NCBI GenBank assembly: GCA_024278345.1
Contig: JAJRTK010000375.1
Coordinates: 1 to 5,243 of the forward strand
Reading direction: 5' to 3'
Length of the DNA stretch: 5,243 nucleotides
DNA from: a bacterium
GTDB taxonomy: Bacteria; CSSED10-310; JAJRTK01
In this document: one piece after another, positions 1 to 5,243 of the stretch
Layout: the number at the start of each line of letters is the position of its first letter
How positions within the stretch are numbered: position 1 is the stretch's first letter
Notes under the pieces: generated by a model
The model's database searches: none
What the model saw: the letters and a program-made list of their open reading frames with translations, nothing else
Told to the model about the DNA's origin: nothing
Translations under genes and position numbers: made by a program

Positions 1-120
1 AGCGCCCTCCTCGGTCAGGCATCCTCAACGTAGTTCTACTACGCCTCCGGTGCCTGCCTGTCGTCGGACTCGACGGCTGCGCGCCTGCGCCGCCTCGCGA
101 CGGGATTTGATGAGAAATCC
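1..120. repeat. Structured non-coding intergenic element, probably cut by the left edge
   Basis: This stretch has no credible gene but is dense in self-complementarity. A 6-bp stem CGTAGT/ACTACG (29-34 with 38-43) has the 3-base loop TCT. A second 6-bp stem GGATTT/AAATCC (103-108 with 115-120) has the loop GATGAG. Between them lies a very GC-rich tract built from GCGC/CGCC blocks. From memory, similar intergenic elements with a short GTA..TAC-type hairpin next to GAGGA-containing sequence (here read on the minus strand) occur in several Gram-negative groups such as Geobacter and Nitrospira; I could not check this. The element appears to continue past the left edge. It could instead be decayed coding sequence. 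Confidence 0.4.
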
Positions 121-204
121 GGGATGGAGACCCATCGGACCACCCCAGAAGCATGAAAGAAAAGACGCGGAGCGTCAAAAAAACGCGCAGTGTACAAAGA
201 GGGA

Positions 205-273
205 TCCAGGGACGTAACTCCCTGGTGGGTGCAGGGCAAAGCCCTGCCAGGGGACCGGGGAAGGAATCCCCGG
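205..273 (+). repeat. Triple-hairpin palindromic element, copy 1
   Basis: Three perfect stem-loops follow each other closely. Hairpin A is CCAGGGA/TCCCTGG (206-212 with 219-225, loop CGTAAC). Hairpin B is GCAGGGC/GCCCTGC (231-237 with 241-247, loop AAA). Hairpin C is CCGGGGA/TCCCCGG (255-261 with 267-273, loop AGGAA). Bases 205-265 match 5183-5243 without gaps at 54 of 61 positions, in the same orientation, so this is a repeated element and not chance palindromy. No T-run follows any stem, so it is not a classic intrinsic terminator. It looks like a REP- or MITE-like intergenic repeat; there is no associated transposase here. Confidence 0.85.
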
Positions 274-282
274 ACAACCGCC

Positions 283-328
283 GAGTAACGCGAGGCGTTA
301 CCCGCCAAGCGGAGCGAGGCGTTGCCCG
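283..328 (+). repeat. Short direct repeat with an embedded hairpin
   Basis: A perfect 7-bp stem GTAACGC/GCGTTAC (285-291 with 295-301, loop GAG) is followed by a near copy of its second half. The 15-mer GCGAGGCGTTACCCG (290-304) recurs at 314-328 with one change (14 of 15). The GTAAC of the stem also occurs in the loop of hairpin A upstream (214-218), so these parts may belong to one larger composite repeat. Bases 329-420 beyond it hold no recognisable structure and probably contain the promoter and leader of the next gene. Confidence 0.6.
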
Positions 329-430
329 GAGGCCAGAAATCCCACGAACCAAGGTCGTAAACCGCACCTAGAACATGAAGACAAATCTCTGCGTAGTGTG
401 TGCTTTCACGGTAACGTTTCGGAGAAGGTT

Positions 431-1033
431 ATGGCCTGCTGGACGGAAGAAGAGCTGTTCGATGTCGTTTTGAGTGGGGAAGTGGAGGAGGAGGGGTTCG
501 TCCATCTGGCGGAGTGTCCCCATTGTGTTGCACTCTACGACAGGATCCTGGAGATCAGAGAGGCTTTCGCCGGGTTGGTGGAATTCGAACCGCCGCGAGA
601 GATCGTACGGCGAGCAGTGGCGCTGCGGCGAAGGCAGGGGCTTTTCAGCCGACTGGTGGAAACGGTTCAGGCGGCTTTGGTGTTTGAGCCTGTACAGCTT
701 GCCGCCGCGGGCGTTCGAAGTGGTCCCGGAGCGTCGGGGGATGACCGTTTTGTGAGGTTTGAGCAGGGAGATCGCGCGGTGGAAGTTCGCGCGGTGGAGC
801 GGGATCGCGGAGAGTTCGACTTGACCGGTCGGGTTTCCGGCGCCGGTGAAGAAGCACCCTTTGCCGTCTATGCCTGGATGCCGGAGGGCGAGAGGGAGTT
901 TCCCCAGATGAGTGATGATCTGGGTTCCTTCCATTTCTCCGGGCTGCCCGGAGGGTTGTACACACTGCGGGTGGAGTTGGACTCGGAGGACTTGGTGCTT
1001 TCCCCGGTACTTCTTGGGCATGCAAGGAACTGA
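431..1033 (+). CDS. Soluble zinc-finger anti-sigma-like protein with predicted beta-sandwich C-terminal domain
   Basis: The start is the ATG at 431, chosen because GGAGAAGG (421-428) sits just upstream; an in-frame GTG at 398 has no such site. The product is 200 residues. Residues C3, H25, C29 and C32 form the C-x(n)-H-x3-C-x2-C pattern of zinc-binding anti-sigma (ZAS, zf-HC2) domains, whose known role is to bind and inhibit an ECF sigma factor. A helical, basic middle follows (about 36-90). Residues about 125-195 are rich in alternating hydrophobics and contain the FHFSGLPGGLYTLRVEL stretch typical of carboxypeptidase-regulatory-like beta-sandwich domains. No transmembrane segment is visible, unlike most membrane-anchored anti-sigma factors, so a cytoplasmic location is inferred. 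No sigma gene lies within the 430 bases upstream. The stop is 12 bases before the protease gene, so the two are probably co-transcribed. The zinc motif is seen; the anti-sigma function and the beta-sandwich are inferred from family patterns. It could also be a zinc-binding adaptor with no sigma partner. Confidence 0.78.
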   Translation: MACWTEEELFDVVLSGEVEEEGFVHLAECPHCVALYDRILEIREAFAGLVEFEPPREIVRRAVALRRRQGLFSRLVETVQAALVFEPVQLAAAGVRSGPGASGDDRFVRFEQGDRAVEVRAVERDRGEFDLTGRVSGAGEEAPFAVYAWMPEGEREFPQMSDDLGSFHFSGLPGGLYTLRVELDSEDLVLSPVLLGHARN

Positions 1034-1045
1034 TGGAGCGGGCAA

Positions 1046-2401
1046 ATGATTTCTTTGAAGCGGTGCATCCTGTGGACGTTGGTCTTATTCGGCGTCGTCT
1101 GTCTGGAGGGTGGGGTGGTCCACTCCTCGGACCTGGATGACGACGTGGTGGCGGACGAGATCGTCTTCCAGCTTGCGGTGGGCGCGTCGTTGCAGGCGGT
1201 GTTGACGGATTATGGCTTGTCGCTTGTGGACTCGGTGGCGGGGGTGCGCACTTACCTGGCTTCCGTGGGCTCCATCCAAAACGAAGGGGCGGTGGTGGCG
1301 CAGATGCTCTTGGACACGCGGATCTTGGGCGCCGAGGAACACCGGTTGGCGGAAACGCCGGAGGGGAGGTTCCGGACCATCGCCTTGGCGGATGGCACGA
1401 AAGGACTTGGGGACGCCACGGGGCAGGATGCGTTGGCCCTGTTGGGGGTGAGCGCGGCTCCGTGGGATGGAACGGGGGTGGTCGTGGCGATCCTGGATAC
1501 CGGGATTGGTCCTCATCCGGACCTGGACGCCGTGACCTTGCCTGGAATGGATTTCATCGACGAGGATAGCGATCCTAGCGATGTGGGAGATTCTCTGGAC
1601 GACGATGGTGATGGGCTTGTGGATGAAGGGACCGGCCATGGGACGCACGTCGCCGGGATCGTGCATATGGTGGCTCCCGGCGCGATGCTCATGCCGGTTC
1701 GAGTCTTGAACTCGGACGGCCAGGGTTCGGTCTTTTCCATCGCCCGGGGGATTCGGTACGCGGTGGATCATGGAGCGCGGGTGCTCAATTGCTCCTGGGG
1801 CCTCATCAACGCGTCGCCCAGCATCAAGGATGCCCTGGAATATGCCCACCAGCGTGGAGTCGTGATCGTTTCGTCGGCGGGAAACGGGAATCGGGAAGTC
1901 CCAGAGGAGTTTCCGTCGAACCGGAGCAACGTGATTTCCGTGGCGGCCACGGACCTGTCGGATCACCGTGCGTCCTTCTCCAACTACAATGACGATGTAG
2001 ATATCACGGCTCCGGGGGTTTCGATCCTCTCGATGTACCATGGCGGGGCGGACTATGCGACCTGGAGCGGGACATCGATGTCGGCCCCGTTCGTTTCAGG
2101 AGCGGTGGTCTTGGTGATGGAAGCGCGTCCCGATCTGTCGAAGCCGACGGAAGCCGCTGGCGAGCGAATCATGGACCTTGTGGAGCAGGGAGTCGTCGAT
2201 ATTTCAGCGCAGAATCCCGGATTCGACGGCCTGCTAGGTCGCGGGCGCCTCGACATCGGCAAGCTTGCCAGCGTTCTCAAGGTTCCGGGGCCGGAGTGGT
2301 GGCTGGTCTGGATGAGTCTTTTGTGGCTTGGAGGCTTGAGAAGAAGGCGGGGCGGTCTGGCGCTCAGTCGGGCTGAGCCAGGAACAGGATCCCCAGGATG
2401 A
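1046..2401 (+). CDS. Secreted subtilisin-like serine protease (peptidase family S8) with PEP-CTERM-like tail
   Basis: This 451-residue protein is an exported endopeptidase. GGAG (1035-1038) lies 7 bases before the ATG. Residues 1-28 look like a Sec signal peptide: basic start (KR), hydrophobic ILWTLVLFGVVCL core, probable cleavage near S27/S28. Residues about 36-110 resemble a subtilase prodomain. The catalytic domain spans about 140-410: Asp151 in AILDTGIG, His198 in GHGTHVAG, Ser344 in GTSMSAP, and oxyanion Asn280 in SSAGNGN. An acidic insert at 172-194 just before the His motif contains a D-x-D-x-D-G-x-x-D-E pattern (185-194), probably binding calcium. The end, V413-P-G-P, then a hydrophobic WWLVWMSLLWLGGL segment and R432-R435, resembles PEP-CTERM sorting signals, which exosortase processes in EPS-producing Gram-negatives. 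Fifteen to sixteen residues follow the arginines and run into the convergent gene. It is the second gene of the operon with the zinc-finger protein. The S8 assignment is firm; substrate and role are unknown, and the sorting tail is inferred. Confidence 0.96.
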   Translation: MISLKRCILWTLVLFGVVCLEGGVVHSSDLDDDVVADEIVFQLAVGASLQAVLTDYGLSLVDSVAGVRTYLASVGSIQNEGAVVAQMLLDTRILGAEEHRLAETPEGRFRTIALADGTKGLGDATGQDALALLGVSAAPWDGTGVVVAILDTGIGPHPDLDAVTLPGMDFIDEDSDPSDVGDSLDDDGDGLVDEGTGHGTHVAGIVHMVAPGAMLMPVRVLNSDGQGSVFSIARGIRYAVDHGARVLNCSWGLINASPSIKDALEYAHQRGVVIVSSAGNGNREVPEEFPSNRSNVISVAATDLSDHRASFSNYNDDVDITAPGVSILSMYHGGADYATWSGTSMSAPFVSGAVVLVMEARPDLSKPTEAAGERIMDLVEQGVVDISAQNPGFDGLLGRGRLDIGKLASVLKVPGPEWWLVWMSLLWLGGLRRRRGGLALSRAEPGTGSPG

Positions 2402-2636
2402 TGAAAGCGATGCCGGCGATCCGGCGCATCCATTCGACGGGAACCACGCGGCTCACGGCTTCTCCGCCAAGAACGGCCAGCGCCGAGGTGAGGACCAGCG
2501 CCGCCGCCGAGCCGGCAAACACCGCCCACTTCGACTTCCCGCCCGCGGCAAGGCTCAAGGTGGCCAACTGGGTTTTGTCGCCGATTTCGGCCAGGAAAAT
2601 GGTGATGAACGCGGTGCCGAGCAGTTTCCAATCCAT
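2364..2636 (-). CDS. Half-length UPF0016/GDT1-family cation (Mn2+) transporter
   Basis: The product is 90 residues. I chose the ATG at 2636, with GGAG 8 bases upstream (complement of 2645-2648) and a start directly before the first membrane helix. An upstream in-frame start at 2756 would add a 40-residue polar leader and would overlap the divergent gene's start. Residues 1-32 form helix 1 with the family signature E-x-G-D-K-T (E17-I-G-D-K-T22). Two more hydrophobic segments lie at about 37-57 and 73-87. This is one copy of the UPF0016 unit; eukaryotic TMEM165/Gdt1 and many bacterial members carry two. Characterised relatives (TMEM165, yeast Gdt1, cyanobacterial Mnx, Vibrio MneA) move Mn2+ and/or Ca2+ across membranes, so Mn2+ export is the likeliest role. 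A single unit probably works as a homo- or hetero-oligomer. No second half is present in the window. Its 3' end overlaps the convergent protease gene by 38 bases. Confidence 0.92.
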   Translation of the reverse strand: MDWKLLGTAFITIFLAEIGDKTQLATLSLAAGGKSKWAVFAGSAAALVLTSALAVLGGEAVSRVVPVEWMRRIAGIAFIILGILFLAQPD

Positions 2637-2667
2637 GGGTGGTTCTCCGTCGCTGTTCCGACTCGAT

Positions 2668-2696
2668 TTGCTCCGTGACCCATGCCTCTCTATGAT
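2668..2696 (+). promoter_or_regulatory. Candidate sigma70-type promoter of the 762-residue protein gene
   Basis: TTGCTC (2668-2673) and TATGAT (2691-2696) are separated by exactly 17 bases, close to the TTGACA/TATAAT consensus. Transcription would begin near 2703, giving a leader of about 28 bases that contains the GGGAGG ribosome binding site (2721-2726). It lies in the 94-base divergent gap between the transporter and the large membrane protein. I saw no equally good promoter on the minus strand for the transporter. Confidence 0.5.
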
Positions 2697-2730
2697 CGTC
2701 CTGGAGCTTCTTTTGTGACCGGGAGGCAGT

Positions 2731-5019
2731 ATGGCCAGGATTGACTGGAGCGGCAAGCGGTGGAGAGCCCGGCTGGCGACCTACTTTCGGCGGCGGCAGG
2801 AGGCGAGAGAAGTGGAAGAAGAGAACCTGTGGCTTCCCGCGACCACGATGCTGGGCGTCTCTCTTCTTTTTTGGGCCAGCGGCGGAACGTTGCTCCTCCT
2901 TGAAAGAAGCCTCTGGGCTGCCTGGTTCTTCGTGGGAGTTGGGACTCTACTTTTTGCCGGCAACTTTGGATATTTGGCGTCGAAACTGCTCCAGCTTCAG
3001 GCCCAGCTCCTGGCGGATCAGTTGATCCGGGAGCGAGTGGGAGGCGATTCGGCTTCCCCGTTGCCCACATCTCAAGGGGTGGCGGCTTTTGCTCCGCACT
3101 CAACCACGGCTTTGCCCGAAGCCAGCAGTTTGGCCGAATCCACCGAAGAAGAGGAAGAGACAGCCGAAGAGCTATCGAGCCTCTGGCGCAAGGAGCGACG
3201 CCTCATCGAGCTGAGCAGGAAGCGGGCCAAGGAGGTTCACAAAAAAATCTTGGAGCGGCGCTACCTCAAGACTGAAGGGGGAATCGATCACCAGGTGGTT
3301 TGGGCGGAGATCGACTCCATCGTCCGGGAGGTCTCGGAATTCTACCATCCCACGGCTGGAAACTCGCTGTTGCAGGCTCGGTGCGGTCCGATCCTGGCCG
3401 CGTTCAGCCAAACTCTGGAACACGTGCATCGCCTTTTCGAGAACATTCCCGTGGTGCGCCTTACGGAAATGAGCTTGGAGGAGCTCTTGGAGTTGGGGAG
3501 CAAGGCAAGGGAAGTCCACCGCGTTTCTAAATTCTTGACGGAGACCTGGCCCTACCTCCAGCCGATTTACTACGGGACGCGCCTATGGTTGGGAAGCAAT
3601 CCGGTGACGCTGATGGCCTGGAAGCTCGGTGGGGAAGTCACGTCAAAAGTGGCGATCAAGGCGGCCAATGCGAAGCTCGACCAGTGGATCGCGGAGCTGA
3701 TGGAGAGAATCCTCTGGATTGTCTACCACAACATCGCCGTCGCCTATGGTGGATTTCGCCGCGAGAGGTCACCGCTCTTCCTGAAATATGCCCACGTCGT
3801 GGCGATCCACTGCAAGATCAAGGGGATCGACGAAAACCGGAGGCGCCTGCTTCAGGCCATTTTGAGCGAAACCGGCTTTCGGAACGAGGCCGATGGCCAC
3901 GACCTCCTCCTGGCGCTTGCCAAGGACGATGTTTCGAATTTGGGCAACATCGACGATCAGCTCAAGGAGCTGGTGGCGCTCCTTGACGATGACGAACGGA
4001 AATCCTTGGCCGCGGAGCTGAGGGAACTGTTGGAACGTTTCCATGGCCTTCACGAAGAGCAGGCCCGCGCCGCGGTCCAGAACCTGGAAAGGCTGATCAA
4101 ACGCGGGATCGGCCTTGACTACGGCATGTCCGGAGACCAATCGGTCATCGAGGCGGAGGAGGGCTGGAGCGCCCTGACCATCCTTCTGCGCCAACGCTCC
4201 GGACTTCACGCGGCCGCGGCGGCGGAGCGCCTTCAATCTCTGGATTGGACAAAAAAACGGCTGAAACGGATCTCCGGGGAGGGCGAAGCACTCTTGAGGC
4301 GCGTCGTCGATCACATCTTCGGGCAGCGGGAGACGATGACGTCCGAGGCTTTGGTGCGGGAACATGCTCGAGTCTTTGCCGGAACCGATCAGGCCGAGGA
4401 GTTTCTGGAGGCCGTGGTCGAGCTTCTGGATTTTGCGGAACCTCCCTGGAGCCGCGAAGAAGATCGGATCGTGGTCGAGCTTTGCCATGCCCTGCTCCCC
4501 GAGGAAAAAAGGCGGAAAAAGCTCTGGAAACACCATCTTTCCCGTGGCTTCGAACGGCTGAAGCAATGGGGTAAGAAAGCCCACATCGCCGAGGCCACCG
4601 AAGAGGCCGCCCGCCCGATCCTCTGGTCGATGCGGCCTGGAGACCGGCTGTTGGCTCATTTCCAGGCGACCTGTGATGGAAAGAGCCACTGGATCGTCAT
4701 CCTGGAAGAGAGGCTTCACCACGGGCTGGCGCTGGGGGAACTCTGCTCCCGCCTGGAAGAGCCGATTTCCGAGTTTCCGTTGACGAAAATCTCTTTTCAA
4801 CGCGCTTCAGGAAGGGGAAGCGCCCTGGTGATTCAGCTTCCCCATGGCCAGATCTCCCTGCCCGGAAGCTGGGTTCGCGGTTTCGCAGGGAGGTTTGGGT
4901 CTTTGCTTCGGGCACTGGGACGCCTGGATCTTTTGGGCCAGGCCGGAAAAAAAGCGGATGGAAGGAAGCTGCTGAAGTCGGCGGCCACCGAGGAGAGCAA
5001 GGTGAAAGAATTGCCGTGA
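2731..5019 (+). CDS. Large membrane-anchored protein of unrecognised family, two N-terminal TM helices and possible PH-like C-terminus
   Basis: I do not recognise this 762-residue protein. The ATG at 2731 follows GGGAGG (2721-2726) by 4 bases. Residues 1-30 are strongly basic (KRWRAR, FRRRQEAR), then two hydrophobic segments occur at about 34-57 and 61-84. The positive-inside rule puts both ends in the cytoplasm. Residues 104-137 are a low-complexity linker and 138-147 an acidic run (EEEEETAEE), followed by a charged helix rich in K, R and E (151-180) that may form a coiled coil. Residues 275-340 hold a more hydrophobic amphipathic stretch around LGSNPVTLMAWKLGGE, faintly like membrane-associated helices of DUF697-type proteins. 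Residues 400-620 are mostly charged helices, again possibly coiled coil. Residues about 630-730 switch to short beta-like strands ending in a helix (GDRLLAHF, HWIVILEE, FPLTKISFQ, ALVIQLPHG), reminiscent of bacterial PH-like/GRAM domains. No nucleotide-binding or catalytic motif is visible. It might be a membrane scaffold or stress/envelope factor, but that is a guess. No terminator follows it. Confidence 0.9.
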   Translation: MARIDWSGKRWRARLATYFRRRQEAREVEEENLWLPATTMLGVSLLFWASGGTLLLLERSLWAAWFFVGVGTLLFAGNFGYLASKLLQLQAQLLADQLIRERVGGDSASPLPTSQGVAAFAPHSTTALPEASSLAESTEEEEETAEELSSLWRKERRLIELSRKRAKEVHKKILERRYLKTEGGIDHQVVWAEIDSIVREVSEFYHPTAGNSLLQARCGPILAAFSQTLEHVHRLFENIPVVRLTEMSLEELLELGSKAREVHRVSKFLTETWPYLQPIYYGTRLWLGSNPVTLMAWKLGGEVTSKVAIKAANAKLDQWIAELMERILWIVYHNIAVAYGGFRRERSPLFLKYAHVVAIHCKIKGIDENRRRLLQAILSETGFRNEADGHDLLLALAKDDVSNLGNIDDQLKELVALLDDDERKSLAAELRELLERFHGLHEEQARAAVQNLERLIKRGIGLDYGMSGDQSVIEAEEGWSALTILLRQRSGLHAAAAAERLQSLDWTKKRLKRISGEGEALLRRVVDHIFGQRETMTSEALVREHARVFAGTDQAEEFLEAVVELLDFAEPPWSREEDRIVVELCHALLPEEKRRKKLWKHHLSRGFERLKQWGKKAHIAEATEEAARPILWSMRPGDRLLAHFQATCDGKSHWIVILEERLHHGLALGELCSRLEEPISEFPLTKISFQRASGRGSALVIQLPHGQISLPGSWVRGFAGRFGSLLRALGRLDLLGQAGKKADGRKLLKSAATEESKVKELP

Positions 5020-5125
5020 TTGGCTGCTGGGGGGCTTTTCTGGGGCTGGATGGAGGTTGCGGAACGTCTTGAGGGGGGTATCCACGTAAGGCGGGACAAA
5101 ACAGGAAAAGAAGAGGGAAAACGCG

Positions 5126-5164
5126 GGGCCGAGCGAAGCGAGAGGCCGAGCATAAGCGAGGCCC
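5126..5164 (+). repeat. Tandem 16/17-bp repeat enclosed by an outer stem
   Basis: GGCCGAGCGAAGCGAG (5127-5142) is followed after one base by GGCCGAGCATAAGCGAG (5144-5160), the same unit with one substitution and one inserted base. GGGCC at 5126-5130 can pair with GGCCC at 5160-5164, closing the pair into one larger stem-loop. It lies directly before the second triple-hairpin copy and probably belongs to the same composite intergenic element. Bases 5020-5120, between it and the large gene, hold no feature that I can support. Confidence 0.6.
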
Positions 5165-5182
5165 ACCGTACAAGAATGTGGG

Positions 5183-5243
5183 TCCAGGGAGCTCGCTCCC
5201 TGGTGGGTGCAGGGTGAAGCCCTGCCAGGGGACCGGGGACGGA
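5183..5243 (+). repeat. Triple-hairpin palindromic element, copy 2, truncated by the window edge
   Basis: This is the direct-repeat partner of the element at 205-273. Hairpin A' is CCAGGGA/TCCCTGG (5184-5190 with 5197-5203, loop GCTCGC). Hairpin B' is GCAGGG/CCCTGC (5209-5214 with 5220-5225) and can extend by a T/G wobble pair (5215 with 5219). The left arm of hairpin C' begins at 5233 and its right arm lies outside the window. Most differences from copy 1 fall in the loop of hairpin A (4 of 7); both arms of hairpin A are unchanged. Confidence 0.85.

Noticed and set aside
155-183. Intrinsic terminator: GACGC/GCGTC stem (164-176) flanked by A-rich sequence
   Set aside because: The stem is only 5 bp, the plus-strand side is followed by A rather than T, and on the minus strand (where TTTTCTTT follows) there is no gene that it would end.
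205-273. CRISPR array or riboswitch at the left hairpin cluster
   Set aside because: The three hairpins differ in sequence and have no regular spacers; the element also occurs about 5 kb away, past the end of a gene, so it is a dispersed repeat and not a gene-specific leader.
153-371. A possible 72-residue plus-strand gene over the left repeat region
   Set aside because: It runs through the triple-hairpin element, lacks a good ribosome binding site, and its composition (R, G, P, S) is that of translated repeat DNA. The short peptide SLVGAG also appears in an open frame over copy 2, as expected from the repeat.
368-1045. A 225-residue minus-strand open frame opposite the zinc-finger gene
   Set aside because: The plus strand has the C/H-x3-C-x2-C zinc motif, a ribosome binding site and operon spacing; the minus frame has none of these.
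1046-1105. Lipoprotein signal around Cys19 of the protease (FGVVCL)
   Set aside because: A lipobox needs a small residue (G, A or S) directly before the cysteine; here it is valine, so an ordinary Sec signal peptide is more likely.
1085-2041. A 318-residue minus-strand open frame opposite the protease
   Set aside because: It mirrors the S8 gene, whose catalytic motifs are certain; the antisense protein is rich in H, R and P with no domain or signal, as usual for shadows in GC-rich genes.
3769-4800. A 343-residue minus-strand open frame opposite the large membrane protein
   Set aside because: It lies wholly within a gene with a strong ribosome binding site and coherent domain layout; the antisense product has low-complexity F/P/Q/R composition and no recognisable motif.
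5020-5217. A possible 65-residue plus-strand gene directly after the large membrane protein
   Set aside because: It abuts the stop codon, has no ribosome binding site of its own, and its second half is translated repeat sequence.

Overview
The window is high-GC bacterial DNA with four protein genes. They lie between two blocks of hairpin-rich, non-coding repeat DNA at the left end (about 1-330) and right end (about 5120-5243). The GC-rich coding style, a secreted subtilase ending in a PEP-CTERM-like tail and the many palindromic intergenic elements suggest a Gram-negative bacterium from an environmental lineage. The species cannot be named from the sequence. There are no tRNA or rRNA genes, no CRISPR array and no transposase.

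Layout. Bases 1-430 hold no convincing gene: first a structured element (1-120), then a cluster of three tandem hairpins (205-273), then a short repeated hairpin unit (285-328). Next comes a tight two-gene operon on the plus strand. Its first gene (431-1033) encodes a small soluble protein with a zinc-binding anti-sigma-like N-terminus and a predicted beta-sandwich C-terminus. Twelve bases later the second gene (1046-2401) encodes a secreted S8 subtilisin-like protease with prodomain, complete catalytic triad and a possible PEP-CTERM-type sorting tail. The protease gene meets a convergent minus-strand gene (2364-2636), a half-length UPF0016/GDT1 cation transporter, and their 3' ends overlap by 38 bases. 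A 94-base divergent intergenic region with a good sigma70-type promoter (2668-2696) separates the transporter from a 762-residue plus-strand protein (2731-5019). That protein has two N-terminal membrane helices, a long helical cytoplasmic part and a possible PH-like C-terminal domain; I do not recognise its family. After it come more repeat DNA and a second copy of the triple-hairpin element, cut by the window edge.

How the genes relate. Only the first two look functionally linked, by spacing and orientation: a probable regulator followed by an exported protease. No sigma factor gene is visible to partner the anti-sigma-like domain. The transporter and the 762-residue protein are divergently transcribed and show no evident link to the operon. 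The most interesting items are the zinc-finger/protease operon, the protease tail, the unrecognised membrane protein, and the paired hairpin elements bracketing the whole gene block.
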